A stretch of DNA of 40,471 nt, from positions 1 to 40,471 of the forward strand of contig NZ_QHLQ01000026.1 of assembly GCF_011813015.1 (NCBI RefSeq). Reading direction: 5' to 3'. A program made the position numbers and the translations under genes. Positions 17,942 to 27,524 of the stretch are shown piece after piece. The stretch is from Parasedimentitalea denitrificans. GTDB lineage: Bacteria > Pseudomonadota > Alphaproteobacteria > Rhodobacterales > Rhodobacteraceae. The notes beneath the pieces were generated by a model that made no database searches, had not been told where the DNA came from, and worked only from the letters and a program-made list of their open reading frames with translations. The first letter of the stretch is position 1. Every line of letters begins with the position of its first letter.

Positions 17942-19602
17942 GACGGCAGCTTGGTGCCAAGATAGGTGGTGATTGTCGGTGCGATGTCGACAGTTTCAAC
18001 CCGGCGCACCACAGTTTTTGCCTGAATTCCCGGTCCTGCAAAAATCAGCGGCACATGGCTATCATAGCTCCACGGCGAGCCATGTGCGGCCGCAACGCTT
18101 AACCCATCCAAATCACCGATGAACCAATGCGGTTCAAACACCACATAGATGTCGCCTGACCGATCCGGGTGAAAATTTCGCAGCACCGACTTGCTGATCG
18201 ACGTGTCCGCCACCTGCCCACGTCGCAGGGCAGAGCTGGAAACCGCAAAGGCAATACCCGGTAGTTGCTGAAGCTCCTGCGCCACCGCACCTTCAACCTC
18301 GTCTGCATCCAATCCCAATTCTGCAATCAAATCCTGATCAAGATAGACATAGGGCGCCGAGAAATTCTGGATCAGCTCCCGGCCAACGCCAAATGCATCC
18401 TTCAAACGCTGCGCACCCGGTGTTGTATCCAGGCTGTCAAAGCTGAACATCTGCGCCTCAATTCCCAGAGTTTCCAGGTACCCCGGATTCTCGGCACCGC
18501 CATGATCAGCGGATAGAATGACCAGCGTATTGTGCAACCCAACACGCGCATCGACGTAGGAAAGCAGGTCGGCAAGCTGCCCATCCAGCTGTTTTAGATT
18601 GTCCTCGGACTCCAAGCTGGAAGGACCAAAAATATGGCCAACATAGTCAGTCGACGACAGGCTGATCGAAAGATAATCAGTGACCTCATCCGCGCCGACC
18701 TGCTCCACATCTATCAGGGTCTTGGCAAAATCCACAGTCAGCGCATCACCTGCCGGGCTAAGGGTTAGAAAAGTGGTGAAATACGGGTTGTCCGCCGGGC
18801 CATATTCATGCGGGAACACGGTGCCCCAACCCGGTAATTCTGTTTCCCAAGGCTGATCATCAAGCTCGGCAAAGCGGTAGGACTCAACAGGTTGCGACAG
18901 CGTCCATTGCATGCCTGCATAGGATTCAACCAGTCCCTTATCCTGCCAGGCTCCAACCCAGTCAGGATAGGCATCGCGATAATAGGTGCTGGTAACAAAC
19001 CGTCCCTCGGATTTTGAGAACCAATAGGCTGTCCCGGCATGGCCCGCCATGGAAATGGCACCGCGATCTTTGACCGAGACACCAAACACTTTTGCATCCG
19101 GGCCAAAGAAATCTGCAATTTCATCGGAAACGGTCGTGGTCAAGATCGCGCGCGGGGATCGGCCATCCGTGGTGGCTGAACGTTGCGTAGGGTCTATCTC
19201 ACCGTCTTGGTCGACTCCCTGCGCGCCCAACAACGGAAAGTCTTCGTCCTGCACATTATAGTACTGCCGCCCCGCTTTGCGGTCGTACCAAAGATTGGCC
19301 ACCATACCGTGAATTGCCGGATCAGCACCAGTTGCCAGTGTTGCATGGCCAACAATGGTTTCTGTGTTGGCATGACGGTGATGGGCATTGCCAAACACCG
19401 CACCAGTGCGCAGCAAGTAGTTAAAACCACCGTCACCATACCCCTGAGAGTACCGCGCGATCAGATCGGCGCGTAGCTGATCAACGGTGATTTGCAATAC
19501 CAAACGCGGCGAAGAGGACGTGGTCTGCGCTGCTCCGCCGGTCGCCGCCATAAGGCCCGCACCAATCAAGGCCGCATAGAATTTCACAGACTGTTGCAAC
19601 AT
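17902..19602 (-). CDS. PafA-like alkaline phosphatase (alkaline phosphatase superfamily)
   Basis: A Sec-exported 566-residue phosphomonoesterase-like protein. The signal peptide is MLQQSVKFYAALIGAGLMAA...GGAAQ; ATG 19602 is preferred because GAGG precedes it and it opens the signal directly. Metal ligands are visible as D41 (ITVDQLRADL), DYVGH, ADHGG and the late SYDSHVP region. The PafA-type active site appears complete: nucleophile Thr82 (ETIVGHATLATG), Asn103 (HGMVANLWYD) and the K178-D-R180 pair (VSVKDRGA). This points to phosphate monoesters rather than diesters (family knowledge). It lies just downstream of the arylsulfatase, another member of the same superfamily, and both probably act in the periplasm. 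Confidence 0.88.
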   Translation of the reverse strand: MLQQSVKFYAALIGAGLMAATGGAAQTTSSSPRLVLQITVDQLRADLIARYSQGYGDGGFNYLLRTGAVFGNAHHRHANTETIVGHATLATGADPAIHGMVANLWYDRKAGRQYYNVQDEDFPLLGAQGVDQDGEIDPTQRSATTDGRSPRAILTTTVSDEIADFFGPDAKVFGVSVKDRGAISMAGHAGTAYWFSKSEGRFVTSTYYRDAYPDWVGAWQDKGLVESYAGMQWTLSQPVESYRFAELDDQPWETELPGWGTVFPHEYGPADNPYFTTFLTLSPAGDALTVDFAKTLIDVEQVGADEVTDYLSISLSSTDYVGHIFGPSSLESEDNLKQLDGQLADLLSYVDARVGLHNTLVILSADHGGAENPGYLETLGIEAQMFSFDSLDTTPGAQRLKDAFGVGRELIQNFSAPYVYLDQDLIAELGLDADEVEGAVAQELQQLPGIAFAVSSSALRRGQVADTSISKSVLRNFHPDRSGDIYVVFEPHWFIGDLDGLSVAAAHGSPWSYDSHVPLIFAGPGIQAKTVVRRVETVDIAPTITTYLGTKLPSGVSGVPLPEVFE

Positions 19603-19682
19603 GGGAAACCTCTTCAAATGCGACGGAAGGCCGTCCCCAAGGGGGTGCTGAAACAATCGCGCCTAAAACTGATAAATGAAAC

Positions 19683-19708
19683 GGCGCCGACGGACTTCCC
19701 TCGGCGCC
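19683..19708 (-). terminator. Hairpin between arylsulfatase and phosphatase genes
   Basis: A perfect 8-base GC-rich stem (GGCGCCGA / TCGGCGCC, 10-base loop) is followed on the minus strand by GTTTCATTT. It sits between the arylsulfatase stop and the phosphatase start. The weak T-tract suggests partial termination or mRNA stabilisation rather than complete separation of the two genes. Confidence 0.5.
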
Positions 19709-19739
19709 ATATTCGCCCCACATTTGGAGGCATATAAGT

Positions 19740-21326
19740 TTATTGACTACCCAGATTGGAGGTCATTTTCTCCATCACCTGCGACAGCGAGAACGACGCT
19801 GCTTTTTGACGGGGTGGGAATTCCTCAAACGTAGCCAGGAACTGCCCAACGTAGGCCTGCGCAGGTACCAGCAGATAGACGCGATCAATCACCCAATCCC
19901 AATATGTATTGGATGTGCGATAGGCACGCTCATATGGGTCGCGGCGCAGGTTAAAGATCAGCGGAACACGCAATTCGGTCCAAGGCTCAACCCAAGCACG
20001 CAAAGTGGTATAGGCTTTTTGCTCTAGGAAAATCATTTTCCAGTCTTCATAGCGCAGCGCTGTCAGGTCGCCGTCGTCCGAGAAATAGAAAACCTCTTTG
20101 CGCGGTCCCTCTTCTTGCTCACCGGTCAAGTGGGGCAAGAAATTGTAGCCATCCAAGTGGACATTGTACTCACGCCCAATAGCCTGAACACCGCCCTCTT
20201 TCAGCTGAGCCTTGATGTCCGGGTTGCCCGCAGCTGCCATAAAGGTCGGCAACCAGTCCATATGGTGCATGATTTCATTGCTAACCGATCCGGCTTCAAT
20301 CTTGCCGGGCCAGCGCACCATCGACGGCACCCGCCAACCACCTTCCCAGTTGGTGTTTTTCTCACCAAAGAACGGGGTCATGCCAGCATCGGGCCAAGTG
20401 TTCATATGCACGCCATTGTCGGTCGAGTAATGCACGATGGTATTGTCGGCGATGCCCAGTTCGTCAACCTTGTCCAGCAACTGGCCAACATGCCGGTCGT
20501 GTTCCACCATACCATCCGAATATTCATCCTGACCGGAAATACCCCGCAGTTCGTCTTTGACATGGGTGCGGAAGTGCATCCGGGTGCCGTTCCACCAGAC
20601 ATAGAACGGTTTTTCCTGATCCACCGCCCGCTGCATGAAGTCCAGTGCAGCGGCGATAGTTTCATCATCAACCGTTTCCATACGTTTCTTGGTCAGCGGG
20701 CCGGTATCTTCGACTGTGCCATCCGCCGAGGACCGGATAACACCACGTGGACCAAAGGCTTCGCGGAACGTGCGTCCGTCAGCCAGAACTACATCAGTTG
20801 GATAGTCCTCGTTTTCAGGCTCTTCTTCCGCATTCAGGTGGTACAGATTGCCAAAAAACTCATCAAAGCCATGGTTGCTTGGTAGCATTTCGTCCAGGTC
20901 GCCCAGGTGGTTCTTGCCAAATTGACCGGTCACATAACCTTCGGCCTTTAGCAAACCAGCAATGGTCGGGTCTTCAACCCGCATGCCCTCTTTGGCGCCA
21001 GGAAGGCCAACCTTGGACAGGCCGGTGCGGAACACGCTTTGCCCCATGATATAGGATGAGCGGCCAGCAGTACAGGATTGCTCACCATAGTAGTCGGTAA
21101 AGATCATGCCTTCGGCAGCAATGCTGTCGATATTGGGCGTGCGGTAGCCCATCAACCCCATCGTATAGGCCGAGATGTTGGACTGGCCGATGTCATCGCC
21201 CCAGATTACCAAAATGTTTGGCTTGTCCTGCGCCACCGCAGGGACCGCAGCCAAGGCCGCCACAGCGGTCAACGTACTTAGGCCCAGCAATAGACCCGTA
21301 CCCTTGTCACGAATGTCTTTGATCAT
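19740..21326 (-). CDS. Exported arylsulfatase
   Basis: A periplasmic type I sulfatase of 528 residues that should hydrolyse sulfate esters using a formylglycine made from Cys85. The signal peptide spans residues ~10-32 (GLLLGLSTLTAVAALAAVPA, cleavage near VAQ). Metal ligands are WGDDIGQ (D44/D45) and later STDNG. The modification motif reads C-T-A-G-R (85-89), the CxAxR variant rather than CxPxR. GGGAG precedes ATG 21326. No formylglycine-generating enzyme or radical-SAM activator gene is in the window, so one must be elsewhere if it is active. A phosphatase of the same superfamily follows. Confidence 0.93.
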   Translation of the reverse strand: MIKDIRDKGTGLLLGLSTLTAVAALAAVPAVAQDKPNILVIWGDDIGQSNISAYTMGLMGYRTPNIDSIAAEGMIFTDYYGEQSCTAGRSSYIMGQSVFRTGLSKVGLPGAKEGMRVEDPTIAGLLKAEGYVTGQFGKNHLGDLDEMLPSNHGFDEFFGNLYHLNAEEEPENEDYPTDVVLADGRTFREAFGPRGVIRSSADGTVEDTGPLTKKRMETVDDETIAAALDFMQRAVDQEKPFYVWWNGTRMHFRTHVKDELRGISGQDEYSDGMVEHDRHVGQLLDKVDELGIADNTIVHYSTDNGVHMNTWPDAGMTPFFGEKNTNWEGGWRVPSMVRWPGKIEAGSVSNEIMHHMDWLPTFMAAAGNPDIKAQLKEGGVQAIGREYNVHLDGYNFLPHLTGEQEEGPRKEVFYFSDDGDLTALRYEDWKMIFLEQKAYTTLRAWVEPWTELRVPLIFNLRRDPYERAYRTSNTYWDWVIDRVYLLVPAQAYVGQFLATFEEFPPRQKAASFSLSQVMEKMTSNLGSQ

Positions 21327-21389
21327 TTTTAACTCCCAAAATTGAGTTCTTACGCATTTACCAACACATGGGGTGCGGACAGCGATTAA

Positions 21390-21418
21390 TCGTTAGAATT
21401 AGGTCAGTTATATCTCAA
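21390..21418 (-). promoter_or_regulatory. Candidate promoter of the arylsulfatase gene
   Basis: On the minus strand TTGAGA (21418-21413) and TAACGA (21395-21390) are separated by 17 bases, a plausible sigma-70-type promoter about 64 bases before the ATG. A 10-base palindrome, CGATTAATCG (21383-21392), overlaps the -10 element and could be an operator. No phosphate-box-like repeat was noticed. Confidence 0.3.
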
Positions 21419-21561
21419 CAAGTCGGATACACTTCGTTCAAAATCGCTAACACATTGCAATTACAAAGTGAATGTAGAAGCTCACCCACCACCTCAACCA
21501 ACATAAGCATTCCATAGTACAGGGGTCTAGGAGTTTGTTTGATGACGTTGCTGCCTGCAGG

Positions 21562-23607
21562 TTATCCGCCGATATCCGCTCGCATCAGGTTTAGCTGCAC
21601 ATCTTCTGGATTTCTCTCCAATGCCTCTCGAACTGTTTTAATCGCCGCCAGCCTATCGCCCAGCGCATCATGAATACGAACCATCATCACCCAAGCCTGG
21701 GTCAACTGCGGATCCATTTCCACTGCCTCGCCAAAGGCATTCAGCGCGACATCCATCCGCCGTGTGGTCAGCCCAATGCCAGCCAGAACCAGTTGCGCCT
21801 CAGGGAAATCCGCCTTGGCTGCCAACGACGCTTGCCATTCACCCATTGCTGTATTCAGATCGTGGTTCATCTTCTCGGGCATATAGGCGATGCGCATGCC
21901 CAAAAAGCCACGTGCTGCAGCGATACGCACAGCTTTGACCGGATCCCCTAGCAGTCCAACAATCCGCGCAGACCGTTCTGTCTCGGGGGCGCCGCGCTGA
22001 ATAGAGATAGCCGCAACCCGGATCAGCGGTTCGGGGCTGGACAACAACGGCTCTAGCCGTGTCGCCAGCGCCGGATTGGTTAGTGGTACAAGCATATCCA
22101 ACGCGGTGGCACGCACTATGGCTGGTAACGCATCATATTCTGCCAAACCAACCAGCGCCTCACCCTGTCCGCGCAAATCATTGCGACCGGCAGCCAAAAT
22201 CTGAGAGAAATGCGGCCCACCCTTTGTGCTGTCTGGGTACCAGCTGGCAACCGCATCCGCCGCCCAGCGCGGTGTCTGATCGCTGTGGCAATCATTGCAG
22301 GCATTCGGAGCCTGTGTTTGCAGGCTCAGATCCGGACGCGGGATGCGAAACGAATGATCCCGGCGGCCATCAACCCCCATATAGGTGCGCTCAATCATGT
22401 GACAGCTTTTGCACTCCGCACCCTTGCTGCCCTCAACATGAAAGGTGTGTGAAGGATCGTCATATTCCTTGAGCGCAAGCGTAGGGAAATCCGGGTTTCC
22501 GGCCAGAGAATGGCACTGCCCGCATAGGGCATTTCCTTCCAGCTTCACCTCGGCGGTATGGGGATTGTGGCAATCTGTGCAGGTGACGCCATTGGCATAC
22601 ATCTTGGATTGCAAAAACGACCCATAGACATAAACCTCGTCCTCGATCTGCCCGTCCGGGTGATACAACCCTGCGCGCAGATTGCTTAGTCGATAGGCAT
22701 CATGGAACGGCGTACCGGGGAGCGGGTTGCCACCTTCAAATGGTTCGCGGCGCGAGTGGCACCCGACACATTGCTGGATCTGTGTTTCTGAGTTGCTTAA
22801 CCGGCTAAGCCGCTGCTGCGTCCCGGCCAAATATCCACGCAATTCAGCCTCAGCAGAACCATCCGAAGGCAAATTGATCAGCAACCCAATGTCATTGGTG
22901 CCAGTCCATTTGGTCCCGTCCAGACGATTGTCTGTTTGCGCCCATTCCACATGTGCCTGCGCCGGACCATGGCAGGCCTCACACCCAACCCCAGTTTCCA
23001 CCTGGCGGCTTTGATACAAATCCCTCTTGGGGTCGTAATTCTTTTCAAACCCGGTCGCGTGGCATTCCGCACAGCGGGCATTCCAGTTTTTATAGGAGCC
23101 GCTCCAATGCAGGCCATCGTCGGGTGTTAGGGTCTGATCTGGATAAAGGTGAAACCAGCGCTCCTCCTCCACATCCCACACCACATCAAACGACTGCATA
23201 CGCCCCGGTTCGGTCTCAATGATGTACTGCTGTAGCGGTTCGATCCCTGCCACGCCCGTAACCTCAAACCGTCGTTTGCCCCCTTTGGCATCTTCAGTCT
23301 CGATGACGTATTGACCGCCGTCCTTCAGAAAACGCGTTGTACTGCCCTGATGTGTAAACCTGCGCCCGTCGAAGCCACCCGCCACCGTTTCCGCCGTCGG
23401 TTTTGTCCATGCCAAGGCATGATGTGAACCTTGCCAATCGGCGACCTCGTCAGAGTGGCAGGATACACAGGTGTCCGAACCTACATACTGGGGTGGATTG
23501 GTTTCGTCTGCGATGGCCGGTGCCGTCAGGCCAGAAATCAAAAACACAACAGCAATAGCCAGCGGTTGATCTAACCTCGGAAATCTCCAGTTCAAAATGC
23601 TAATCAA
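21562..23607 (-). CDS. Octaheme c-type cytochrome with C-terminal HEAT/TPR-like repeats
   Basis: A Sec-exported periplasmic protein of 681 residues with signal peptide LAIAVVFLISGLTAPAIA. Eight CxxCH haem-binding motifs are visible: CVSCH (~47), CAECH, CEACH, CVGCH, CTDCH, CGQCH, CKSCH and CNDCH. The last ~180 residues have no haem motif but helical repeats: HEAT-like (ALVGLAEYDALPAIVRATAL) then TPR-like (ALNAFGEAVEMDPQLTQAWV). The overall plan resembles cytochrome c554/octaheme relatives extended by a protein-interaction scaffold. The substrate is unknown; nothing shows nitrite, tetrathionate or hydroxylamine specificity. It is upstream of the sulfatase on the same strand, separated by 235 bases. 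Confidence 0.88.
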   Translation of the reverse strand: MISILNWRFPRLDQPLAIAVVFLISGLTAPAIADETNPPQYVGSDTCVSCHSDEVADWQGSHHALAWTKPTAETVAGGFDGRRFTHQGSTTRFLKDGGQYVIETEDAKGGKRRFEVTGVAGIEPLQQYIIETEPGRMQSFDVVWDVEEERWFHLYPDQTLTPDDGLHWSGSYKNWNARCAECHATGFEKNYDPKRDLYQSRQVETGVGCEACHGPAQAHVEWAQTDNRLDGTKWTGTNDIGLLINLPSDGSAEAELRGYLAGTQQRLSRLSNSETQIQQCVGCHSRREPFEGGNPLPGTPFHDAYRLSNLRAGLYHPDGQIEDEVYVYGSFLQSKMYANGVTCTDCHNPHTAEVKLEGNALCGQCHSLAGNPDFPTLALKEYDDPSHTFHVEGSKGAECKSCHMIERTYMGVDGRRDHSFRIPRPDLSLQTQAPNACNDCHSDQTPRWAADAVASWYPDSTKGGPHFSQILAAGRNDLRGQGEALVGLAEYDALPAIVRATALDMLVPLTNPALATRLEPLLSSPEPLIRVAAISIQRGAPETERSARIVGLLGDPVKAVRIAAARGFLGMRIAYMPEKMNHDLNTAMGEWQASLAAKADFPEAQLVLAGIGLTTRRMDVALNAFGEAVEMDPQLTQAWVMMVRIHDALGDRLAAIKTVREALERNPEDVQLNLMRADIGG

Positions 23608-23876
23608 TTGCTATGCCACCGCTGATCCAAAATACCGCTGTCAGCGACGTAGCAACCCTACGCGCCATCTACTCCACATTGTTAGCGACGATCATTGGCG
23701 CAACACAACATCATTTGATGAGACAGCACAAATTCGAAACCACCCAAACACTCGATTATGCAGCAGTTCAACTCGTATTAGCCTCTGGAAGCCACTAGAC
23801 AGATAGGTAGATACGGCTATCCTACTTTTATTCATTAGTTTCTAAATTCACTGATCAGTTCCCGGCGGAGTTCACT

Positions 23877-26800
23877 ATGAGTAGCTTCAAGGTCGAAGGC
23901 CCAGAGATCAAAAAGCTGCTTAAGGTAGCTCGCAACAAACAGATTTCGTTCGCGTACAATCCCGGCAAGGGTGATCCCCAGTATCTGGGATTGGACAAGC
24001 GAAAACCACCAAAAGTGCTGGGGCAAGAAGCCAAGAAACTTGGCGATGGCGCGAAGGCGGCTTTTGGCACCGCAACTCTAGACGGCAAACTTTTGTCGCT
24101 AAAGTGCGACGTTGTGCTCCCCGCAATGGCCAAAAAGCTCAAGAAATATCTGCGCACTCAGAAAGTTCCGCTGAACGTAGAAATTTGCGATGCCACTGGG
24201 AAAGTTTTGGAATCCGACATTAGTGACGACATTCCAGATGATCCTGAAGTGGGCGCGGAAAAAACTAAACCAACAGAGCCAGCTGAACCTTCCGCACCTT
24301 CTAGCCCCTCCACGCCGTCAGGTCCCTCGGCCCCTTCAGAACCGACAAAAGCGTCTGAACCTGCCCCGGCCACTAAGGATGGCAAGAAAGAGCAGGAAGA
24401 AGCAGAAAAACCGAATCCTAAGGCCGAAGCCGCAAAAGAATTGACCCAGAAATTGGTGGCGATGAAACCCGAATTAGCAGCGCTGCCATCAGACGTTGGC
24501 GCGCCGTTGCTAGAAGTATTTGCAAAGGTTGTCGCCGCAATGAAAAGCGGCAAGGTCTCGGCCGCAGCTGCAGCCGCTGAAAAGGTACAGGTTGCGCTTG
24601 AGAAAGCTCAAGCCAAGGCCAAAGCAGCAATTCCAGATGCTCCACCTCTGCCCGAAGACCCGCCTGCTAAGCCGCCCGCGCAAGAAGACCAAGACGCCTT
24701 GCGCGACCAGCTGACCCAAGCGTTTGCGGCACTTCAGGACCAGTACAAAGATTTCCAAGGGCGTGGAGATAAATCCCTGACCGCCAAAGCAAAACAATTG
24801 CACGACGCATTTGGCGCAACAATAGACACTGATCTGAAGAAGACAGAGCGCATCGTCTCTACGCTTAAAAAGTTCCTAGAGGCCCAGCTTGCCAACCTAC
24901 CGGCCCGCAGCGCGGCGGACCTTGCCAAAGACGCGATCCTTGCAGCCGAAGGAAAGCCTGCTCCGGCTGATCGCTACGAACAATCCGCCGCCATTCAGAC
25001 AAAATACCCCGGCGCATCTGTTGCCGCCAAAGACGCAATGGACGGCTTTGCAGCCGTGCTGGGCGATCAAGAGGTAACACCAGAGCTGTTGACTGCGGCC
25101 AAGGACGGAATTGCCAAAGCCGAAGAGCGTTTGGCCAAGGCCGAGGCCCGACTTGCCAAGGCCAACAAACTGGCAGACGGCCCCAACAAGGCCGAAGCCA
25201 TTCGGCTCGCCCAGCTGGACGTTGACGGCCTAAAGGACAGAGTAAAGGACGCCAAAGAGTTTGAAAAAGCGGCACGTGGCAAAAAAGGCCTGTCCGAGGC
25301 CTTAGCATTTGGACCACTCTCCCCCAACTCGGCGCAGTCCTTCTCGGATGATGCCGCCAAGGCACTGATCGAAGGGTTCAGCAAGGATCCAGACCTGACC
25401 ACTGCCGCAATAGCAGCCGCCGAAACCGCTAAACACCCCGACGCAGTGGCCAAGGGGCTAGGTAAGATCATTGACCAACGCGAAACGGGTTTCGCCGATT
25501 CCACAGGTAAGGCCTTTGCTAAACCAGAAGTAGCCGAGAAATACGCCAAAGACCTGCTGACGATGGGCGCAACAGTTGGCCCTGAGTTCTTTGAGCGGAT
25601 GGACGACTACATGGCGTCCGGGCGCCAACATGTTACCGACCCTATGGGCGACATGCGGATCGCCGACAAAACTGCAAAGGCGCAGAAACGTTCTGCTGTT
25701 GTCGGAAAGGCGCTGTTGAAAGACGGGCAGATCGACCTGACCACACAAGAGGCCAAGGACGCAGTCGGAGACCTCCTGTTCAACCCACATTCATTGCGTG
25801 AACCAATGCCAGCCATGAACGAGCACGTCGTAAAGACGTTGGAATTCATGGGCGACGCAGACAACGCCGAGGCGGCCAACGGCATTCTATCGGACATTCC
25901 GGAAACCACGACCAAGACATCCCGCAAACTGGTACGCAAGGCACTGCGCAAACGTGGCCGAGACGCCGTTGGAAAAGGCGATGCACAAACCGCAGTGATG
26001 GCATCAATGCTGAAACCTCTGGACCAAGGGCCAGTTGGCTCATGCTTTGCCACCGCTCCGGCACGTCGCATGCGCGAGACGGAACCGCTTAAGGCAATGG
26101 AAGCCTATGCATCGATCGCCGGGACAGGGAAATACAAACCAGCCTTTGGCCCTGAGGTCGCGGCAGTAACCAACCTGCCCAGAAACGAAGACCCGCTGAT
26201 GCGCAGTTGGGAATACTCCCTCGCCACCTCCACAGCCAGGGTCGCCGGATCGTCGAGATCCAAGAGCTTTGAATCCGCAATGGATAAGGGAACCGATGCC
26301 CTGTCCGATAAACTGACGGATATCCTGTCTGACAAAGCGTCAGAAAAAGGCGGCCTGTCCGGTTTGTTTGGGTCACTCAAGGAACGAGTTTTAGGCCTGT
26401 TCAAGGCAGATAAGTTGCGTACCGCGATCGCAGATTCGTTTGAATTCACCTATGATCCGACCTCAAAAATCACCGATTCAAGCGACGGAAGCTCTACCAC
26501 CGGTCGGTATATCCTGGTGAACAACACCAACAACAACGAGATCCGCAGCAAGGCCGCTTTTGCAACCGAGATCGCCAACGTGGCAATTGCCTTTGCTGAA
26601 TTGGACCCGACCTCGGATGAGGCTGATGAGGTCCGCACCTTTGTAAGCACGGATGCCTTCATCGACTCCGTCACACCAGAGTATTCAGATGGCTCGCGTT
26701 ATCTACCATGGGAGCAAAGCTCTGGCGGGCAGACAACGGCGGCAACAAAAACTCTGTTTGGCGACAAGATGGAACAGAAGAAGTTTGTCGATAAGGAAAC

Positions 26801-27497
26801 CAGTATTGTCGACATGGGGGATCGCACCGAAGAGCTGCTGGGGAACATGCTCTCAACCTTCACGGGCGCTCCGGAAGAGATGATCACAATCCGCACCGTC
26901 GGAATGCACGGCTTTAATGCGTTGCCCAATGATCCTTCACTTGCCAAGCTCAAGGGTGACACCAAGGACGAGATTGAGGCCAACGTAAAAACTCATTTGA
27001 TAGACGTTGGTAAGGCATTGAAAGACACGGATATCGAGGAAAAACGTGCTGCCTATCTGTTCGACAAGCAGATCGAGCTTGAGCGTAAGAAGATAGACGG
27101 AGACGCCACGCTTCTCCCGCTCCTTGAACAGGGCGCAACAGCGCACCGGCCAAGTGATGCCTGCACCCCAGCCGAGATAAATGCGGCTGTCGAAAATGCC
27201 ATTGATGCCTATTTGACAGAAAAGGCAAAGGGCTACACTGATCAAGCCAAAGCAAAGGCTTGGTTCAAGAAACAGGCCGCCGGTGAATCCAAAACAGCCA
27301 TGATGCGCGATCTTGGCGCACCCGAATTTGTAATTGCTGACAGCAATTGGGGCAGCGCCGAAGATCATACCTTCTTTGTCATTGCACCCGACCCAACAAC
27401 AGGTGAACCCCAGCTGTGGCAGAAAACCGTTCCCCCGGGCAGTATGCGCCCCGCGACCGACGATTGGGCCAAGGCAGAATGGGCATCAATTCGATGA
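23877..27497 (+). CDS. Large orphan protein with papain-like Cys/His region at the C-terminus
   Basis: A 1206-residue protein without signal peptide or membrane helix; ATG 23877 has GGCGGAG upstream. Residues ~1-110 form a compact Lys-rich domain (FKVEGPEIKKLLKVARNK...). Residues ~130-190 are a Pro/Ser/Glu linker. Residues ~195-480 are Ala/Lys/Glu-rich helices, with coiled coil likely near 413-470 (AKAEERLAKAEARLAKANKL). The rest includes a Cys-peptidase-like motif QGPVGSCFATAP (Cys723) and, near the end, ADSNWGSAEDHTFFVIAPDP (Asn1157, His1164). A Cys box resembling papain's QGxxGSC plus a late His/Asn suggests a papain-fold peptidase or transferase, but Asn precedes His. It could be a secreted effector; no secretion genes are in view. 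The next gene follows after 27 bases. Confidence 0.75.
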   Translation: MSSFKVEGPEIKKLLKVARNKQISFAYNPGKGDPQYLGLDKRKPPKVLGQEAKKLGDGAKAAFGTATLDGKLLSLKCDVVLPAMAKKLKKYLRTQKVPLNVEICDATGKVLESDISDDIPDDPEVGAEKTKPTEPAEPSAPSSPSTPSGPSAPSEPTKASEPAPATKDGKKEQEEAEKPNPKAEAAKELTQKLVAMKPELAALPSDVGAPLLEVFAKVVAAMKSGKVSAAAAAAEKVQVALEKAQAKAKAAIPDAPPLPEDPPAKPPAQEDQDALRDQLTQAFAALQDQYKDFQGRGDKSLTAKAKQLHDAFGATIDTDLKKTERIVSTLKKFLEAQLANLPARSAADLAKDAILAAEGKPAPADRYEQSAAIQTKYPGASVAAKDAMDGFAAVLGDQEVTPELLTAAKDGIAKAEERLAKAEARLAKANKLADGPNKAEAIRLAQLDVDGLKDRVKDAKEFEKAARGKKGLSEALAFGPLSPNSAQSFSDDAAKALIEGFSKDPDLTTAAIAAAETAKHPDAVAKGLGKIIDQRETGFADSTGKAFAKPEVAEKYAKDLLTMGATVGPEFFERMDDYMASGRQHVTDPMGDMRIADKTAKAQKRSAVVGKALLKDGQIDLTTQEAKDAVGDLLFNPHSLREPMPAMNEHVVKTLEFMGDADNAEAANGILSDIPETTTKTSRKLVRKALRKRGRDAVGKGDAQTAVMASMLKPLDQGPVGSCFATAPARRMRETEPLKAMEAYASIAGTGKYKPAFGPEVAAVTNLPRNEDPLMRSWEYSLATSTARVAGSSRSKSFESAMDKGTDALSDKLTDILSDKASEKGGLSGLFGSLKERVLGLFKADKLRTAIADSFEFTYDPTSKITDSSDGSSTTGRYILVNNTNNNEIRSKAAFATEIANVAIAFAELDPTSDEADEVRTFVSTDAFIDSVTPEYSDGSRYLPWEQSSGGQTTAATKTLFGDKMEQKKFVDKETSIVDMGDRTEELLGNMLSTFTGAPEEMITIRTVGMHGFNALPNDPSLAKLKGDTKDEIEANVKTHLIDVGKALKDTDIEEKRAAYLFDKQIELERKKIDGDATLLPLLEQGATAHRPSDACTPAEINAAVENAIDAYLTEKAKGYTDQAKAKAWFKKQAAGESKTAMMRDLGAPEFVIADSNWGSAEDHTFFVIAPDPTTGEPQLWQKTVPPGSMRPATDDWAKAEWASIR

Positions 27498-27524
27498 AAC
27501 ACAAACTGATGAAAGGCGAAACAA

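Noticed and set aside
20115..20885. Plus-strand 256-codon open frame
   Set aside because: Antisense to the arylsulfatase, whose active-site motifs are intact.
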